A stretch of 64,000 nucleotides of DNA from Nocardia alni (GCF_019038435.1 NZ_JAGPOX010000014.1:27420-91419), one strand, 5' to 3'; counted from the first letter of the stretch, positions 32,949 to 42,011 are shown. Program-made: numbers and translations. Notes: generated by a model from the sequence alone, not told the origin.

Positions 32949-33427
32949 ACCGCCACTCCTAACACCGGTCCCGCATTCCCCCCGCGGTCCCACAACGGCC
33001 GCCGACGCCAGCATAGGTCCGCACACATCCGGGCGATACCCGAGACATCGCCAGATCCCAAGTAGAGGCCCGAGATCACCGGAGAACTCGACGTCGACGA
33101 GTGACAGAGCGCGGTACTACCCGAGGACAAACTGTGGGTCGATCGCGAGCTACGAGTGCGGGGTTGCGGCCGTGATCAGCGTCGGGCTGGGTCCGATGTT
33201 ACGGCCGAGCCCGACGTCACCCTGACGACCGGCTATCTTCATCCACCACGCGACGTAGTGACCTCATCATCCGCGCGGCTGACGCCATCCGCAAAACCGC
33301 GCCATGTCTATCGGGATTGACGTACTGGACTGCCAATCAGCGCGAACGGCGCACCTTCGCCACCTCTCGCCGCCGTCCCGCACAACACCTCGCCGGTGGT
33401 CGCCGACGGCTTCCGGCTGATCCGGCA
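32949..33427. other. Non-coding stretch between FAD monooxygenase and orphan primase
   Basis: About 480 bp without a supportable gene. The left part should hold the monooxygenase promoter. No insertion-sequence ends, attachment-site repeats or RNA genes were recognised. The gap may be decayed mobile DNA flanking the primase. Confidence 0.4.
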
Positions 33428-34456
33428 TCAACTCAACCGACGGACCTCACCCGACAGCGATTGGCGTGTACGAAAGTGGTTGTCGAGCAAGGGAACCGGA
33501 TCGAGTTCCTCGCCGAGGTGGCCGGCGTTGAAATGGTCGGTCAGGTCCTTGCCGTCGCGGGCCTGCACGATGCGGATGTCGTCGACCAGGCTCCACAGAG
33601 TCGCCGCCACCCTGACGGCCCGGCGGTAGCCCGGAGCGTCGCGATCGGTGACGATCCAGATGTGGTGGGCTCCGCGCAGCCAGGCGGCGTGATCCGCGTG
33701 CCAGCTCAGGGCGCCTCCGGCGTTGGTGGTGGCGATCAGGCCCGCGCGGCGGCCGGCACAGGCGTCCTGTTCGCCTTCGCAGATATAGATGTCGGCGCCG
33801 TCGGCCACGGCGGCCGCGATATCCGGGAGGAAGAACGGGATGGGCGCGAATCCCCCGCTACACCAACCGTTCTCGGTCATACGCTCCTGGGAGAAGTGTT
33901 TGTCGTGGCCGCGCTCGCGGGGAGTGTGCCTGCGGGTTATCCGGCCTTCGGGACGACCGTCGGGCCGGCGGTAGATGTACGTGGCGATCGTGCGTGTACG
34001 GCCGACGATGCGGCCCGGGTCGGGCTTGCGCCGGTCCAGCGACAGTCCCGCGGCCAGAATCGCCCGATCCGCGAGCGAGGTCGATTCATGTCGGGAACTC
34101 CCTGTGCCGCTGGAGAATTGATGGTCCGACGGGCGATCGAAGAGATCTCTGATGCGCAGACCGAGCCGGGCCAGGACCGCCTCATCGGTGCATCCGGCGA
34201 AGCAGCGGACGACGGTCTTGCCTTTGCGACGGTTGTACACCACACCGAGTGAGGGATTGTGCGGCCTGCCGTCGCCCTCATGGACTGGGCACAGGTACCG
34301 CACCCAGTCACCGCTGGACTTTCCGGGCCCGCAGACCCGGTCGAGAGCAGCGGTGATCGTTTCCCAGGATCGAGTGTCATGCACTGCGTTTCCGCGATGC
34401 CGCGCACCACCTCCGATATGCGCGGCCCGCATGATCCGCCCACTGCGCTCGTCCAT
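33428..34456 (-). CDS. Orphan toprim/zinc-finger primase of mobile-element type
   Basis: The 342-residue protein combines a CHC2-like zinc finger (CPVHEGDGRPH, then VVRCFAGC) with a Toprim core: IYICEGEQDACAGRRAG with catalytic Glu, TNAGGALSW, and HIWIVTDRDAPGYRRA with the D-x-D pair. This is the architecture of plasmid and phage primases or of the primase half of primase-helicases. No helicase, integrase, replication or structural phage gene lies nearby, and the flanks are poorly coding. It is probably a relic of, or cargo left by, an integrated element. Several ATG codons exist near the start; 34456 is the longest frame. Confidence 0.8.
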   Translation of the reverse strand: MDERSGRIMRAAHIGGGARHRGNAVHDTRSWETITAALDRVCGPGKSSGDWVRYLCPVHEGDGRPHNPSLGVVYNRRKGKTVVRCFAGCTDEAVLARLGLRIRDLFDRPSDHQFSSGTGSSRHESTSLADRAILAAGLSLDRRKPDPGRIVGRTRTIATYIYRRPDGRPEGRITRRHTPRERGHDKHFSQERMTENGWCSGGFAPIPFFLPDIAAAVADGADIYICEGEQDACAGRRAGLIATTNAGGALSWHADHAAWLRGAHHIWIVTDRDAPGYRRAVRVAATLWSLVDDIRIVQARDGKDLTDHFNAGHLGEELDPVPLLDNHFRTRQSLSGEVRRLS

Positions 34457-34669
34457 AGCACCTCCTCGACGGCGCCGGCCGACACCGTGCGTGAGACTCC
34501 CTGCGTCGGGGACTCACTCACGACGCGGTCCGCTCATCTCCGGTGTACCGCGGACGAACCCCAAAGCGCACTATCTGGAACCCCCGTGCACGGTCATCGC
34601 AGTTCCGTTATTTCCCCGTGCCTTCGGCATTGGAGGTGCGGTCACTCCATCGCAACAAGCCGGGATCGC

Positions 34670-35278
34670 TCAATGCCTGGGCAGACCCGACTCCGGCAGC
34701 GGCGACGCACCCTCGGCCCGGAACCCGTCGACGAGCAGGGCCAGGTGACGACGCCAGGCATCGGGTGCATACTCGCGGGTCGCCTCGACCGTCCGGGAGA
34801 TACCCCAGACAACGAAGGCCAGATCGTCGATGGAGGCATCCGCGCGCAGCGCACCGCCACGCTTGGCGCGGTCGAACAGGTGCGTCAACGAATCGTAGGC
34901 AGCGGCGCGAAGCGGCTGTACCGCAGGCGATCTCATCCCGCGGGCGGCGATCTCGTTGAAACCTCGGTCACCGGCCTGCAATTCACACATGCCGGTCAGA
35001 TAGGCGACGAATCCACGCCACGGATCCGGATCGGCGGCGGCGCGCTCGGCAAGAGCGGCAAGGGATTCCAGCCGGTCGACGAACACGGCCTCGATCAGAT
35101 CCTCACGCGCCGGAAACCGATTGTAGAGCGTGCCGTTGCTGACCCCGGCGTGCCGGGCGATATCCGCCATGGCCACGTCGACCCCGTGCGCGGCGAACAT
35201 CTCTCGCGCGGCGTCCAGCAGTCGGGCCCGGTTGCGCCGCGCATCGCTGCGCAGCGGGCGCGGTGTCGAGGAGGTCAT
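34670..35278 (-). CDS. TetR family repressor divergent from an SDR-like gene
   Basis: The 202-residue protein has a TetR_N HTH (about 12-60: LLDAAREMFAAHGVDVAMADIARHAGVSNGTLYNRFPAREDL) and a SbtR-like C-terminal domain (TGMCELQAGDRGFNEI). It is divergent from the SDR gene at 35380, and two similar 24-bp palindromes lie between, so it probably represses both genes. The ligand is unknown. Confidence 0.88.
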   Translation of the reverse strand: MTSSTPRPLRSDARRNRARLLDAAREMFAAHGVDVAMADIARHAGVSNGTLYNRFPAREDLIEAVFVDRLESLAALAERAAADPDPWRGFVAYLTGMCELQAGDRGFNEIAARGMRSPAVQPLRAAAYDSLTHLFDRAKRGGALRADASIDDLAFVVWGISRTVEATREYAPDAWRRHLALLVDGFRAEGASPLPESGLPRH

Positions 35279-35290
35279 GATCGGATTCTA

Positions 35291-35356
35291 TAAGTTGACG
35301 ACATCGTCGAGTTATCGGTAGCCTTCGAGCCATAACTTGACGAATGCGTCAACTTA
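35291..35356. promoter_or_regulatory. Duplicated TetR operator
   Basis: Two 24-bp inverted repeats start at 35291 and 35333, 42 bp (four helical turns) apart. Both have the form TAAnTTGACGA-N2-(T/G)CGTCnAnTTA. The second contains a perfect TTGACG-AATG-CGTCAA core at 35337-35352. They span the promoter gap of the TetR gene and the SDR gene. Confidence 0.65.
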
Positions 35357-35379
35357 TCTACTTTTCCCTGGAGGATCCC

Positions 35380-36090
35380 ATGACCAAGACCATCGCCGTA
35401 TTCGGAGCCGGGCCGGGATTCGGCCGCGCGGTCGCGCGACGGTTCGGCCGGGAGGGTTTCCGGGTCGCCCTGGTCGCGCGTACACAGCCCAAGCTCGACC
35501 GAATGGTCACGGAGTTGGCCGACGAGGGTATCGAGGCAGCCGGATTCGCCGCCGATCTAGCCGACCGCGGCCGGCTGGGCTCGACGGTGCTGGCCATAGT
35601 CGACCGGTTCGGCGATCCGGACGTGCTCCACTACGCGCCCGCCGGGCCCGATTTCGTGCGGCAGCAGGTCGATATTCGCGCCGCAGATGCCACATCGTTC
35701 GAGTTCGGCCTGGACATTCTGCTGCGCACACCCGCCGATCTGATCGCCCTGCTGCTGCCGCGCATGCTCGAACGTGGCGACGGGGCGGTGCTGTTCGGAC
35801 TCGGTGGACCGGCCGGTGTGCCGTTCCCCCAGGTCGGCAATACGGTCGTAGTCGCCACCGCGGCCCGGAGCTATCTGCAGAATCTGCACGCCTCGCTCGC
35901 CGACACCGGCGTCTACGCCGGACTCGTCCAGGTAGCCGGGATGATCGGCGGCAGCGAATCGGCGGAATACTTCGCGCGACAATTCGATCCGTCACTACTG
36001 CCCGAACCCCTCGATCCAACGCTGCTGGCCGACGCGGCCTGGGATCTCTACACGAAACGCGACCGGTTCGAGACAACGATCGGCGCGTGA
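35380..36090 (+). CDS. SDR-like NAD(P)-binding protein
   Basis: The 236-residue protein has a Rossmann N-terminus MTKTIAVFGAGPGFGRAVARRFG in which the usual TGxxxGIG is GAGPGFG, followed by VARTQPKLDRM. The classical catalytic YxxxK is not recognisable. This pattern is typical of the SDR subgroup annotated only as SDR family NAD(P)-dependent oxidoreductase; it may bind cofactor without classical dehydrogenase chemistry. GGAGG precedes the ATG at 35380. It is the likely target of the divergent TetR. Confidence 0.8.
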   Translation: MTKTIAVFGAGPGFGRAVARRFGREGFRVALVARTQPKLDRMVTELADEGIEAAGFAADLADRGRLGSTVLAIVDRFGDPDVLHYAPAGPDFVRQQVDIRAADATSFEFGLDILLRTPADLIALLLPRMLERGDGAVLFGLGGPAGVPFPQVGNTVVVATAARSYLQNLHASLADTGVYAGLVQVAGMIGGSESAEYFARQFDPSLLPEPLDPTLLADAAWDLYTKRDRFETTIGA

Positions 36091-36180
36091 TCACCCGACA
36101 GGAGACCAACGTCACGATTTCGACGGGCCAGGATCGCCTATCGCGGCCGAGCCGAGGCCGATCGCGGGTCGTGAATCAGC

Positions 36181-36201
36181 CCGGCAACCAACTGTTGCCG
36201 G
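36181..36201 (+). terminator. Hairpin downstream of the SDR gene
   Basis: CCGGCAAC-CAACT-GTTGCCGG forms a perfect 8-bp stem with a 5-base loop, about 90 bp after the SDR stop. No T tract follows. Between it and pspM nothing else was seen. Confidence 0.45.
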
Positions 36202-36360
36202 CCCGGTTCAGCCCTTGCCCCTGATCATCCTGCGTGCCGCCCGGGATTCCCGCCGCTCGCCCGGTGGGAAACCACTCGCCGGGAACCGAGAGGCAGCCCT
36301 CGGCCCGGACCGTCTGCCACAAGACCGTCGCCGTGCCCGCGACCAGTTGCCCCTGGCCGG

Positions 36361-37335
36361 TCAGAGACCAACGTTGCCGCTGGTCCGACTATCGGAGAGG
36401 TCTGTCAGGGCCTGCGCCCAGCCGTCCAGACGGTCGGCACAGTCACGCAGAGACTCCAGGGACATGTCGGCGTCGGTCGGTGTGACCGTGGGGATCGCGA
36501 GGATCCGGCCCGCCGCGGTGACCAGCCGCTCGTACTCCGTGACCCCGACATCCAGTCGGGCGATGATGGCACGCAGCTGCTCGAACAGATTCCGAGCCGT
36601 ATCCCCTTGTCCGACAAGGTCAATGGTCTTTTCCACAGCGGTCGCATCGGCGGCCAGAGCATGCAGGGCCGCGGCGCAGGAAGCGGCGGTCTCCATCGTG
36701 TCGGTCACATCTTCGGCCGATATCCGGCCGGCCTGAGCGATCTGGTGACCCAACGTGTACATCGCCCGTTCGGCGCGCACCAACCGGGCGATCGGCTCCC
36801 GGGCGCTCGAACGCACGGACGGGAGCTTGGTGGGCACGAATGCGGCCTGCGGCAAGGGATTCCGCCGCAACTCCAGATACTGCCGAGTACTCATGGCCGC
36901 ACCGGTGACCAGTGCCGCCGCGCCGCCTCCGAGCACGACCACGGCCCACACCGGGGCGGAGGCGATCGCCAGCCCCGCAGCCCCCACAGCGGTGATCCCC
37001 GACGCGGCACCCCACCGTAGGCTGCGCCGCCGCGCCCGTCGCCGCCGACGCAGTTCCCGCTCCCGCGGTTCGGCCCACGCGCGCACCGCATGCAACGCAT
37101 GCTCCCCCACCTCGCGCACGGCATCCGGCAAGTTCCGCACACCGAACCCCGCCTGAGCAGACCGTGTGGGCACTGGGCAATCAGTATTTCCTATGCTCGC
37201 TGGCCACGCCGTCTGCTCAGTGGGACTCGACCCGGCATCCGGTCGGGTAGTTGCGGCTGAGCGCGCATCGGCATCGGGATTCGCGCTACGGGCACCACGA
37301 GTACCGGGTCGCTTCGCTGCCCGCGACTCGGTCAT
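36361..37335 (-). CDS. pspM: PspM-like membrane protein (Rv2743c homologue)
   Basis: The 324-residue protein has a disordered N-terminal 70 residues, a basic stretch (RERELRRRRRARRRSLRW) and two membrane helices (about 110-128 and 131-150). A helical cytoplasmic domain rich in Ala/Glu/Leu follows. Location directly after pspA and topology match Rv2743c of the mycobacterial clgR-pspA-rv2743c-rv2742c phage-shock operon, where it links PspA to the membrane. The fourth gene (Rv2742c, pspN) is absent: the next gene is on the other strand. A 116-bp gap separates it from pspA. Confidence 0.75.
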   Translation of the reverse strand: MTESRAAKRPGTRGARSANPDADARSAATTRPDAGSSPTEQTAWPASIGNTDCPVPTRSAQAGFGVRNLPDAVREVGEHALHAVRAWAEPRERELRRRRRARRRSLRWGAASGITAVGAAGLAIASAPVWAVVVLGGGAAALVTGAAMSTRQYLELRRNPLPQAAFVPTKLPSVRSSAREPIARLVRAERAMYTLGHQIAQAGRISAEDVTDTMETAASCAAALHALAADATAVEKTIDLVGQGDTARNLFEQLRAIIARLDVGVTEYERLVTAAGRILAIPTVTPTDADMSLESLRDCADRLDGWAQALTDLSDSRTSGNVGL

Positions 37336-37451
37336 TGTGCGTACCTCTCCCGGTTACCTCGGGCTACCTGTCGCAGCTCCGACATCCAGCCTGCCACCGG
37401 CCCTCCGGCAACGCGACCCATACCGTCCGGCAACCCTGGCAACAGACCCAC

Positions 37452-38264
37452 CTACTGCTGCGCGGCCTGTCCCTTGTTGATCTGCTGCTGCGCCGGCTGC
37501 GGAACGGCCTGCGGCGCGGCATCCCCGGCAGGCAGGGAATCTCCGCGCATGGACGCGCGGATCTGCTCCAGGCGGCTGTGCCCGGCCATCTGGACGCTGG
37601 CCTGCTGCACCTCCATCATGCGGCCCTGCACCGTATTGCCGGCCAGTTCGGCCGCACCCAGCGCGTTGGCGTAGCGACGCTCGATCTTCTCCCGCACCGC
37701 GTCCAGGCTCGGCGTGGTGCCTGGGGCGGACAGGGTCGAGTCCATCCGCTGCAGCGAGGCGGACACCTGCTCCTGCATCTTGGCCTGCTCCAGCTGGGAG
37801 AGCAGCTTGGTGCGCTCGGAGACCTTCTGCTGCAGCAGCATCGCGTTCTGCTCGACCGCCTTCTTCGCCTGCGCGGCGGCCTGCAGCGACTGGTCGTGCA
37901 GGACCTTCAGGTCCTCTACGCCCTGTTCCGCGGTGACCAGCTGGGCGGCGAACGCCTCGGCGGCGTTGGTGTACTGGATCGCCTTCTCGGTGTCAGCGGC
38001 CGTGGTGGCCTGATCGGCGAGCATGACAGCCTGCCTGGCGTTGGCGTTGAGCTTCTCCACCTCGTCCAGCTGACGGTTCAGCTTCATCTCCAGCTGACGC
38101 TGGTTTCCGATCACCGACGCGGCCTGCTGTGACAGGGCCTGATGCTGGCGCTGAGCCTCCTCGATGGCCTGCTGGATCTGGACCTTCGGATCCGCGTGCT
38201 CTTCGATCTTGGAGTCGAAGAGGGCCATCATGTACTTCCAGGCCTTGACGAACGGATTAGCCAC
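37452..38264 (-). CDS. pspA: Phage-shock protein A (PspA/IM30 family)
   Basis: The 270-residue coiled-coil protein protects the cell membrane under envelope stress and binds the ClgR regulator in mycobacteria. It starts with the amphipathic helix [20 protein letters not shown]. Long helices follow ([41 protein letters not shown]), and the tail is Gln/Pro/Ala-rich. The GTG at 38264 gives the canonical N-terminus. It lies 239 bp after clgR, separated by a strong hairpin, so it may have its own promoter or be attenuated. Confidence 0.92.
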   Translation of the reverse strand: MANPFVKAWKYMMALFDSKIEEHADPKVQIQQAIEEAQRQHQALSQQAASVIGNQRQLEMKLNRQLDEVEKLNANARQAVMLADQATTAADTEKAIQYTNAAEAFAAQLVTAEQGVEDLKVLHDQSLQAAAQAKKAVEQNAMLLQQKVSERTKLLSQLEQAKMQEQVSASLQRMDSTLSAPGTTPSLDAVREKIERRYANALGAAELAGNTVQGRMMEVQQASVQMAGHSRLEQIRASMRGDSLPAGDAAPQAVPQPAQQQINKGQAAQQ

Positions 38265-38469
38265 GATTGATCCCGCCTCCATCTGACGCGCCGCGCTCCA
38301 AACGCGGCTGTAGTGCGCGACCGTCACGCACTGCCTAGTCCCTATCCTCCATTGCCCGGCGCCACGGGTGGAAAACCGCCTGTGACCGAAGCCTACAGAG
38401 AATCTATCGGTTTCCGCTCCGTCGTACAGCGTTGCGGGCACAGAGTCTCGGCCCGTCGCGTCGCCCGGA

Positions 38470-38496
38470 CGGGCCCGGCCTGCTGAGCCGGGCCCG
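38470..38496 (-). terminator. Hairpin between clgR and pspA
   Basis: CGGGCCCGGC (38470-38479) and GCCGGGCCCG (38487-38496) form a perfect 10-bp stem with a 7-base loop, 8 bp after the clgR stop on the transcribed strand. It probably ends or attenuates clgR transcription before pspA. Confidence 0.6.
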
Positions 38497-38503
38497 CATC
38501 CGC

Positions 38504-38911
38504 TCAGTTGGCCTGGACCAACACCAGCTTGTCCGCGCTCGGCGCCGGGATGACGATCCTGGTCTCACCCGCGATCCGGCCGAAGGCCGACGCGGCCGGG
38601 ACCTTCGCCGGCTCGGCGGCCGGGGCCGTGGCGCGGTCGGCGGCGGCCGGCTCGCGCTGGGCGCCGGCCGCGGCGAAATCGGCCTCCGCCATCGTGCTAC
38701 TCACATCGGACAGGACCTGAGACAGCGGCAGGTCCAGGGCCTGGCAAATGGCCGCCAGCAATTCGCTGGAGGCCTCCTTACGGCCGCGCTCCACCTCGGA
38801 CAGATACCCCAAACTCACCCGTGCCGAGGACGACACCTCTCGAAGGGTCCGGCCCTGGGCGATCCGAGCACGCCGCAGACTTTCCCCGATGGCCTCTCGC
38901 AGCAGCGTCAT
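38504..38911 (-). CDS. clgR: ClgR, Clp-gene and phage-shock regulator
   Basis: The 135-residue protein has the XRE-type HTH (about 4-62) with the sequence [40 protein letters not shown] and [20 protein letters not shown], characteristic of ClgR. A variable Ala/Glu-rich tail follows. ClgR activates Clp protease genes and, in mycobacteria, the psp operon. The ATG at 38911 has AAGGAG 6 bases upstream; one 21 bp earlier is less likely. A sigma-E-like promoter lies about 50 bp upstream. The position between pgsA/cinA and pspA equals Rv2745c. Confidence 0.92.
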   Translation of the reverse strand: MTLLREAIGESLRRARIAQGRTLREVSSSARVSLGYLSEVERGRKEASSELLAAICQALDLPLSQVLSDVSSTMAEADFAAAGAQREPAAADRATAPAAEPAKVPAASAFGRIAGETRIVIPAPSADKLVLVQAN

Positions 38912-38961
38912 CTCGTTCTCCTTACGGTTCATGCCTCGCCGGACCGAGCCTATGCAGTGAC

Positions 38962-38987
38962 AACGTCGTTTACCGCCGACTGGTTCC
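38962..38987 (-). promoter_or_regulatory. ECF sigma-E-type promoter of clgR
   Basis: Read on the minus strand, GGAACC (38987-38982), a 16-bp spacer and CGTT (38965-38962) fit the SigE-class promoter GGAAC-N15/17-CGTT. In M. tuberculosis clgR is transcribed from a SigE promoter, so this is the expected element. Confidence 0.65.
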
Positions 38988-39002
38988 CATTCGTGGCCGC
39001 CG

Positions 39003-39503
39003 CTATCCCCCACCCAGGTTGCGGGCAAGTTCGGTAACGGCCGCGTGGACCGCTCCCATTCTGATGGTCCACCGGTCTCCGGACAGTTTCAACCGCAACA
39101 CCTCGGTACCCTCCGATCCGGCGATACCGAGGAAAACCGTCCCGACCGCCTGCCCGTCCTGCGGATCGGGCCCGGCCACCCCGGTCAGGGCGACGCCCCA
39201 GTCTGCGCCGCAGACCGTGCGCGCGCCGACCGCGAGCTGTTCGGCGGTACTCGCCGCGACCGCGCCGTCGGCGGCGAGTGTGTGTTCGCTCACTCCCGCC
39301 AGCGTGTGTTTGAGATCGGTGGCGTAGACGATGAGGCCGCCCCGCAGCACGGCGCTCGCACCGGGCACACCCGCGATGGTGGCCGAGAGCAGGCCCGCGG
39401 TCAGCGATTCGGCGGTCGCCACGCTCGCGTCCGCCTCCACCAGCCGTCGAACCAGATCGGCGGCCGGAACCGCCGCGGTCAGCGGATCGGTCGCCCCGCT
39501 CAT
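39003..39503 (-). CDS. cinA: CinA-family nicotinamide-nucleotide amidohydrolase (PncC domain)
   Basis: The 166-residue protein is the free-standing CinA C-terminal domain, which deamidates NMN to NaMN in NAD recycling. Visible blocks are [41 protein letters not shown] and [22 protein letters not shown]. It overlaps pgsA by 4 bp (ATGA at 39500-39503), so translation is coupled. It stands between pgsA and clgR, an order recurrent in actinobacteria. Confidence 0.9.
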   Translation of the reverse strand: MSGATDPLTAAVPAADLVRRLVEADASVATAESLTAGLLSATIAGVPGASAVLRGGLIVYATDLKHTLAGVSEHTLAADGAVAASTAEQLAVGARTVCGADWGVALTGVAGPDPQDGQAVGTVFLGIAGSEGTEVLRLKLSGDRWTIRMGAVHAAVTELARNLGGG

Positions 39504-40240
39504 CGCCGCTTCGGCGGAGTCGTCCACAACCGTGCCGCCTGCACCACGTAATCCAGCCCGGTGACCACCGTCAACACCGCCGCCACGTACATCAGCCACA
39601 GGCCCGCGGTGGCGAACGCGCCGGACAGCGGCAGCAGCAGCACCGCGATGGCCACCGACTGCACCAGCGTCTTGAGCTTGCCGCCGCGGCCCGCCGGGAT
39701 CACTCCGCGCCGCACCACCGCCAGGCGCAGCAGGGTGATGCCGATCTCCCGGACGCCGATGACGACCGTGATCCACCAGGCCAGATCGCCCAGTACGGAC
39801 AGGCCGACCAACGCCGCGCCGATCAGCGCCTTGTCGGCGATGGGGTCGAGGAGTTTGCCGAAATCGGTGACCAGGCCGTACTTGCGAGCCAGCTGACCGT
39901 CGATGCGGTCGGTGATGGCCGCCAGACCGAACAGGGCCGCGGCCAGAACCCGCCAACCGGTGTCATGGCCGGTCCCGGCGAACAACGCCAGCAGGAAGAT
40001 CGGAACGATCAGAATCCGCAGGATGGTCAGGATATTGGCGATATTCAACAGCGGGACCGCGGCGGGCTCGACCGTCGTACCCTGCGGTGGAACAAGATTC
40101 GATCGCGCCGTGAGATTCTCCGCGCGCGCCTTGACCTTTTCGACTCGAGCCCTGGCGTTTTCCGCCCGCGCACCGGGGGCGTCCCCGCGTGAACCCAGCG
40201 CCTCGCCCCAGCCCTTCATATCGTCGCTCTGCACCGTCAC
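39500..40240 (-). CDS. pgsA: CDP-diacylglycerol-glycerol-3-phosphate 3-phosphatidyltransferase
   Basis: The 246-residue integral membrane enzyme makes phosphatidylglycerol phosphate, or a related phospholipid in the Rv2746c (PgsA3) lineage. The CDP-alcohol phosphotransferase motif D-G-x2-A-R-x8-G-x3-D-x3-D is complete in DGQLARKYGLVTDFGKLLDP with the next Asp. The N-terminal 60 residues are a charged extension (RAENARARVEKVKARAEN). Five to six hydrophobic segments follow. It is translationally coupled to cinA. Confidence 0.92.
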   Translation of the reverse strand: MTVQSDDMKGWGEALGSRGDAPGARAENARARVEKVKARAENLTARSNLVPPQGTTVEPAAVPLLNIANILTILRILIVPIFLLALFAGTGHDTGWRVLAAALFGLAAITDRIDGQLARKYGLVTDFGKLLDPIADKALIGAALVGLSVLGDLAWWITVVIGVREIGITLLRLAVVRRGVIPAGRGGKLKTLVQSVAIAVLLLPLSGAFATAGLWLMYVAAVLTVVTGLDYVVQAARLWTTPPKRR

Positions 40241-40469
40241 AGCCCCGCCCCACCGGCACTCGGCCTCGCCACTGTCCCGCCGAACGGGCCGGACTCACAC
40301 CTGGATCTCACCGACGCCACCGGCTCGCCCCCGCCGGATCGGCACGGGGCACGCTCACTCATCGACGCCCTGGACCGGGACAGGCCCGGGGACGTTCGGG
40401 CGATCGGGCGGGGTCGATGTGCGGCACCACACCAGAGTATCGGTACCGAAGCCGACTACTCTGCACCCC

Positions 40470-41054
40470 ATGACGACACGGGTGCCACACAGCGGTTCGA
40501 TCGATGGGGTTGACGCGAACAGCCCCATCGTGCGCCGTGCCCGTACCTCCGATGTACCCGCGATCAAAGCCCTGGTGGACATGTACGCGGGCAAGATCCT
40601 GCTGGAAAAGAATCTGGTCACGCTGTACGAGGCGATCCAGGAGTTCTGGGTCGCGGAACTGGACGGCGAGCTGATCGGCTGCGGGGCGCTGCACGTGCTG
40701 TGGGCGGATCTGGGCGAGGTGCGCACCGTCGCGGTGCACCCGCGGATCAAGGGCAAGGGCGTGGGCCGGTTGATCGTGGACCAGCTGATCGCGACCGCGC
40801 GGGAGCTGCAGCTGCGGCGGGTGTTCGTGCTGACCTTCGAGGTGCCGTTCTTCGAGCGGCATGGATTCACCGAGATCGATGGCACGCCGGTGACCGCGGA
40901 AGTTTTCGCCGAGATGTGCCGTTCGTACGATACGGGCGTGGCGGAGTTCCTGGATCTCAGCTACGTGAAGCCGAATACGCTCGGCAATACTCGTATGCTG
41001 CTGACCCTGAATTCATCCACCCCGCCGGCTCCCTCGGCCGACCGTCCCCGCTAG
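40470..41054 (+). CDS. argA: Amino-acid N-acetyltransferase (Rv2747 ArgA-like)
   Basis: The 194-residue GNAT protein carries the acetyl-CoA motif VHPRIKGKGVGRLIVDQLI, then VFVLTFEVPFFERHGFTEI with the conserved FF(E/x)RxGF. It matches Rv2747, a stand-alone N-acetylglutamate synthase of arginine biosynthesis, in sequence pattern and in position, divergent from pgsA. The ATG at 40470 leaves about 20 residues before RRARTSDVPAIKALV. A YciI gene follows 16 bp later. Confidence 0.87.
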   Translation: MTTRVPHSGSIDGVDANSPIVRRARTSDVPAIKALVDMYAGKILLEKNLVTLYEAIQEFWVAELDGELIGCGALHVLWADLGEVRTVAVHPRIKGKGVGRLIVDQLIATARELQLRRVFVLTFEVPFFERHGFTEIDGTPVTAEVFAEMCRSYDTGVAEFLDLSYVKPNTLGNTRMLLTLNSSTPPAPSADRPR

Positions 41055-41070
41055 TTCCTCGGAGGATTCG

Positions 41071-41355
41071 ATGCCCATATTCGCCATCCACTACACCTAC
41101 GCCGAATCCGAGGCCGCGGGCCGCGACGAGCACCGTCCCGCGCATCGCGCCTGGCTGGGTCAACTGCTCTCGCAGGGCACCGTCCTGAGCAGCGGCGCCT
41201 ACCCCGACGGTTCGGGTGCGCTGATCGTCATCCGCGCCGACGACAAAGCCGCCGCGCAGCAGCTCTTCACCGAGGATCCGTTCGCCCAGCACAAGCTGGT
41301 GGCCGAGTCCCGCATCGTCGAGTGGAAGCCCACCATGGGCGCGTTCGCCGACTAG
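41071..41355 (+). CDS. YciI-like protein
   Basis: The 94-residue protein has the YCII ferredoxin-like fold: HYTYAESEAAGRDEHRPAHRAWL with the conserved R-x-x-H-x-x-W, then SGAYPDGSGALIVI and EDPFAQHKLV. Its role is unclear; the fold resembles small dehydratases. GGAGG sits 9 bases before the ATG. It follows the argA-like gene directly and is closed by a strong hairpin, so the two form a transcript. Confidence 0.85.
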   Translation: MPIFAIHYTYAESEAAGRDEHRPAHRAWLGQLLSQGTVLSSGAYPDGSGALIVIRADDKAAAQQLFTEDPFAQHKLVAESRIVEWKPTMGAFAD

Positions 41356-41364
41356 GTATCTCAG

Positions 41365-41404
41365 CCGTGAGCCGGTCGGCACGAGGACGCCGATCGGCTC
41401 ACGG
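41365..41404 (+). terminator. Terminator after argA-like/yciI operon
   Basis: CCGTGAGCCGGTCGGC (41365-41380) pairs with GCCGATCGGCTCACGG (41389-41404) at 15 of 16 positions, with an 8-base loop. It begins 10 bp after the YciI stop. Confidence 0.75.
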
Positions 41405-41485
41405 ACGACCCTCCGGACGTACCAAACCGGACATAACGTGAAATTCGGTCCACATCCGCCTCGATGCGAGGCACTGTGGAATACC

Positions 41486-42011
41486 ATGACCAATCTCGAC
41501 TATCGCACCCTCAACCGCGCCAACTGGGACGAGCGAGGAGCGATTCGAGTTGGTCTACACCGGAATCGGCGCGCTGTGCTGGCTGCCGAGCGTCGAACGC
41601 TGGGCACGGACCGTGGCGGCTCTGCTGCGCCCGGGTGGTCGGCTGTTCCTGCGAGACGGCCATCCGATGGCCATGACCCTCGACGAGCAGCAAACCGACC
41701 GCCTGGTGGTCGACCACCCGTACATCGAAACCCCCGAACCGATGGTGTGGACCGGAACGAGCACCTACGTCGAAACCGACGGCGAACTACAGAAGGCGAC
41801 CACCACCCACGAGTGGAACCACGGCCTCGGCGAAATCGTCACGGCCCTGCTGAACGCCGGGCTGACACTCACCGGCCTGGTCGAACACGACAGCGCCCCA
41901 TGGGAATTCCTCCCCGGCCGCATGGTCCGCGGGGACGACGGCGAGTTCCGACTACCCGAGCGGCGTGACCGCGTCCCGTTCACCTTCACCGTCCAGGCCC
42001 ACAAGCCCTGA
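41486..42011 (+). pseudogene. SAM methyltransferase with an internal deletion
   Basis: The ATG at 41486 opens MTNLDYRTLNRANWDER, the start of a common actinobacterial class I methyltransferase. After GAGCGAGGAGCG (41531-41542) the sequence jumps to the family's later FELVYTGIGALCWLPSVERWARTVAALL in another frame and runs to a normal C-terminus at 42011. The SAM-binding region, about 100 residues, is missing. Twin GAGCG repeats at the junction suggest deletion by slippage. The C-terminal piece could be translated from 41550 but would lack SAM binding. Confidence 0.75.

Noticed and set aside
33317..34252. A 311-codon plus-strand frame opposite the primase
   Set aside because: No recognisable motif, and the minus-strand primase has an intact zinc finger and Toprim core.
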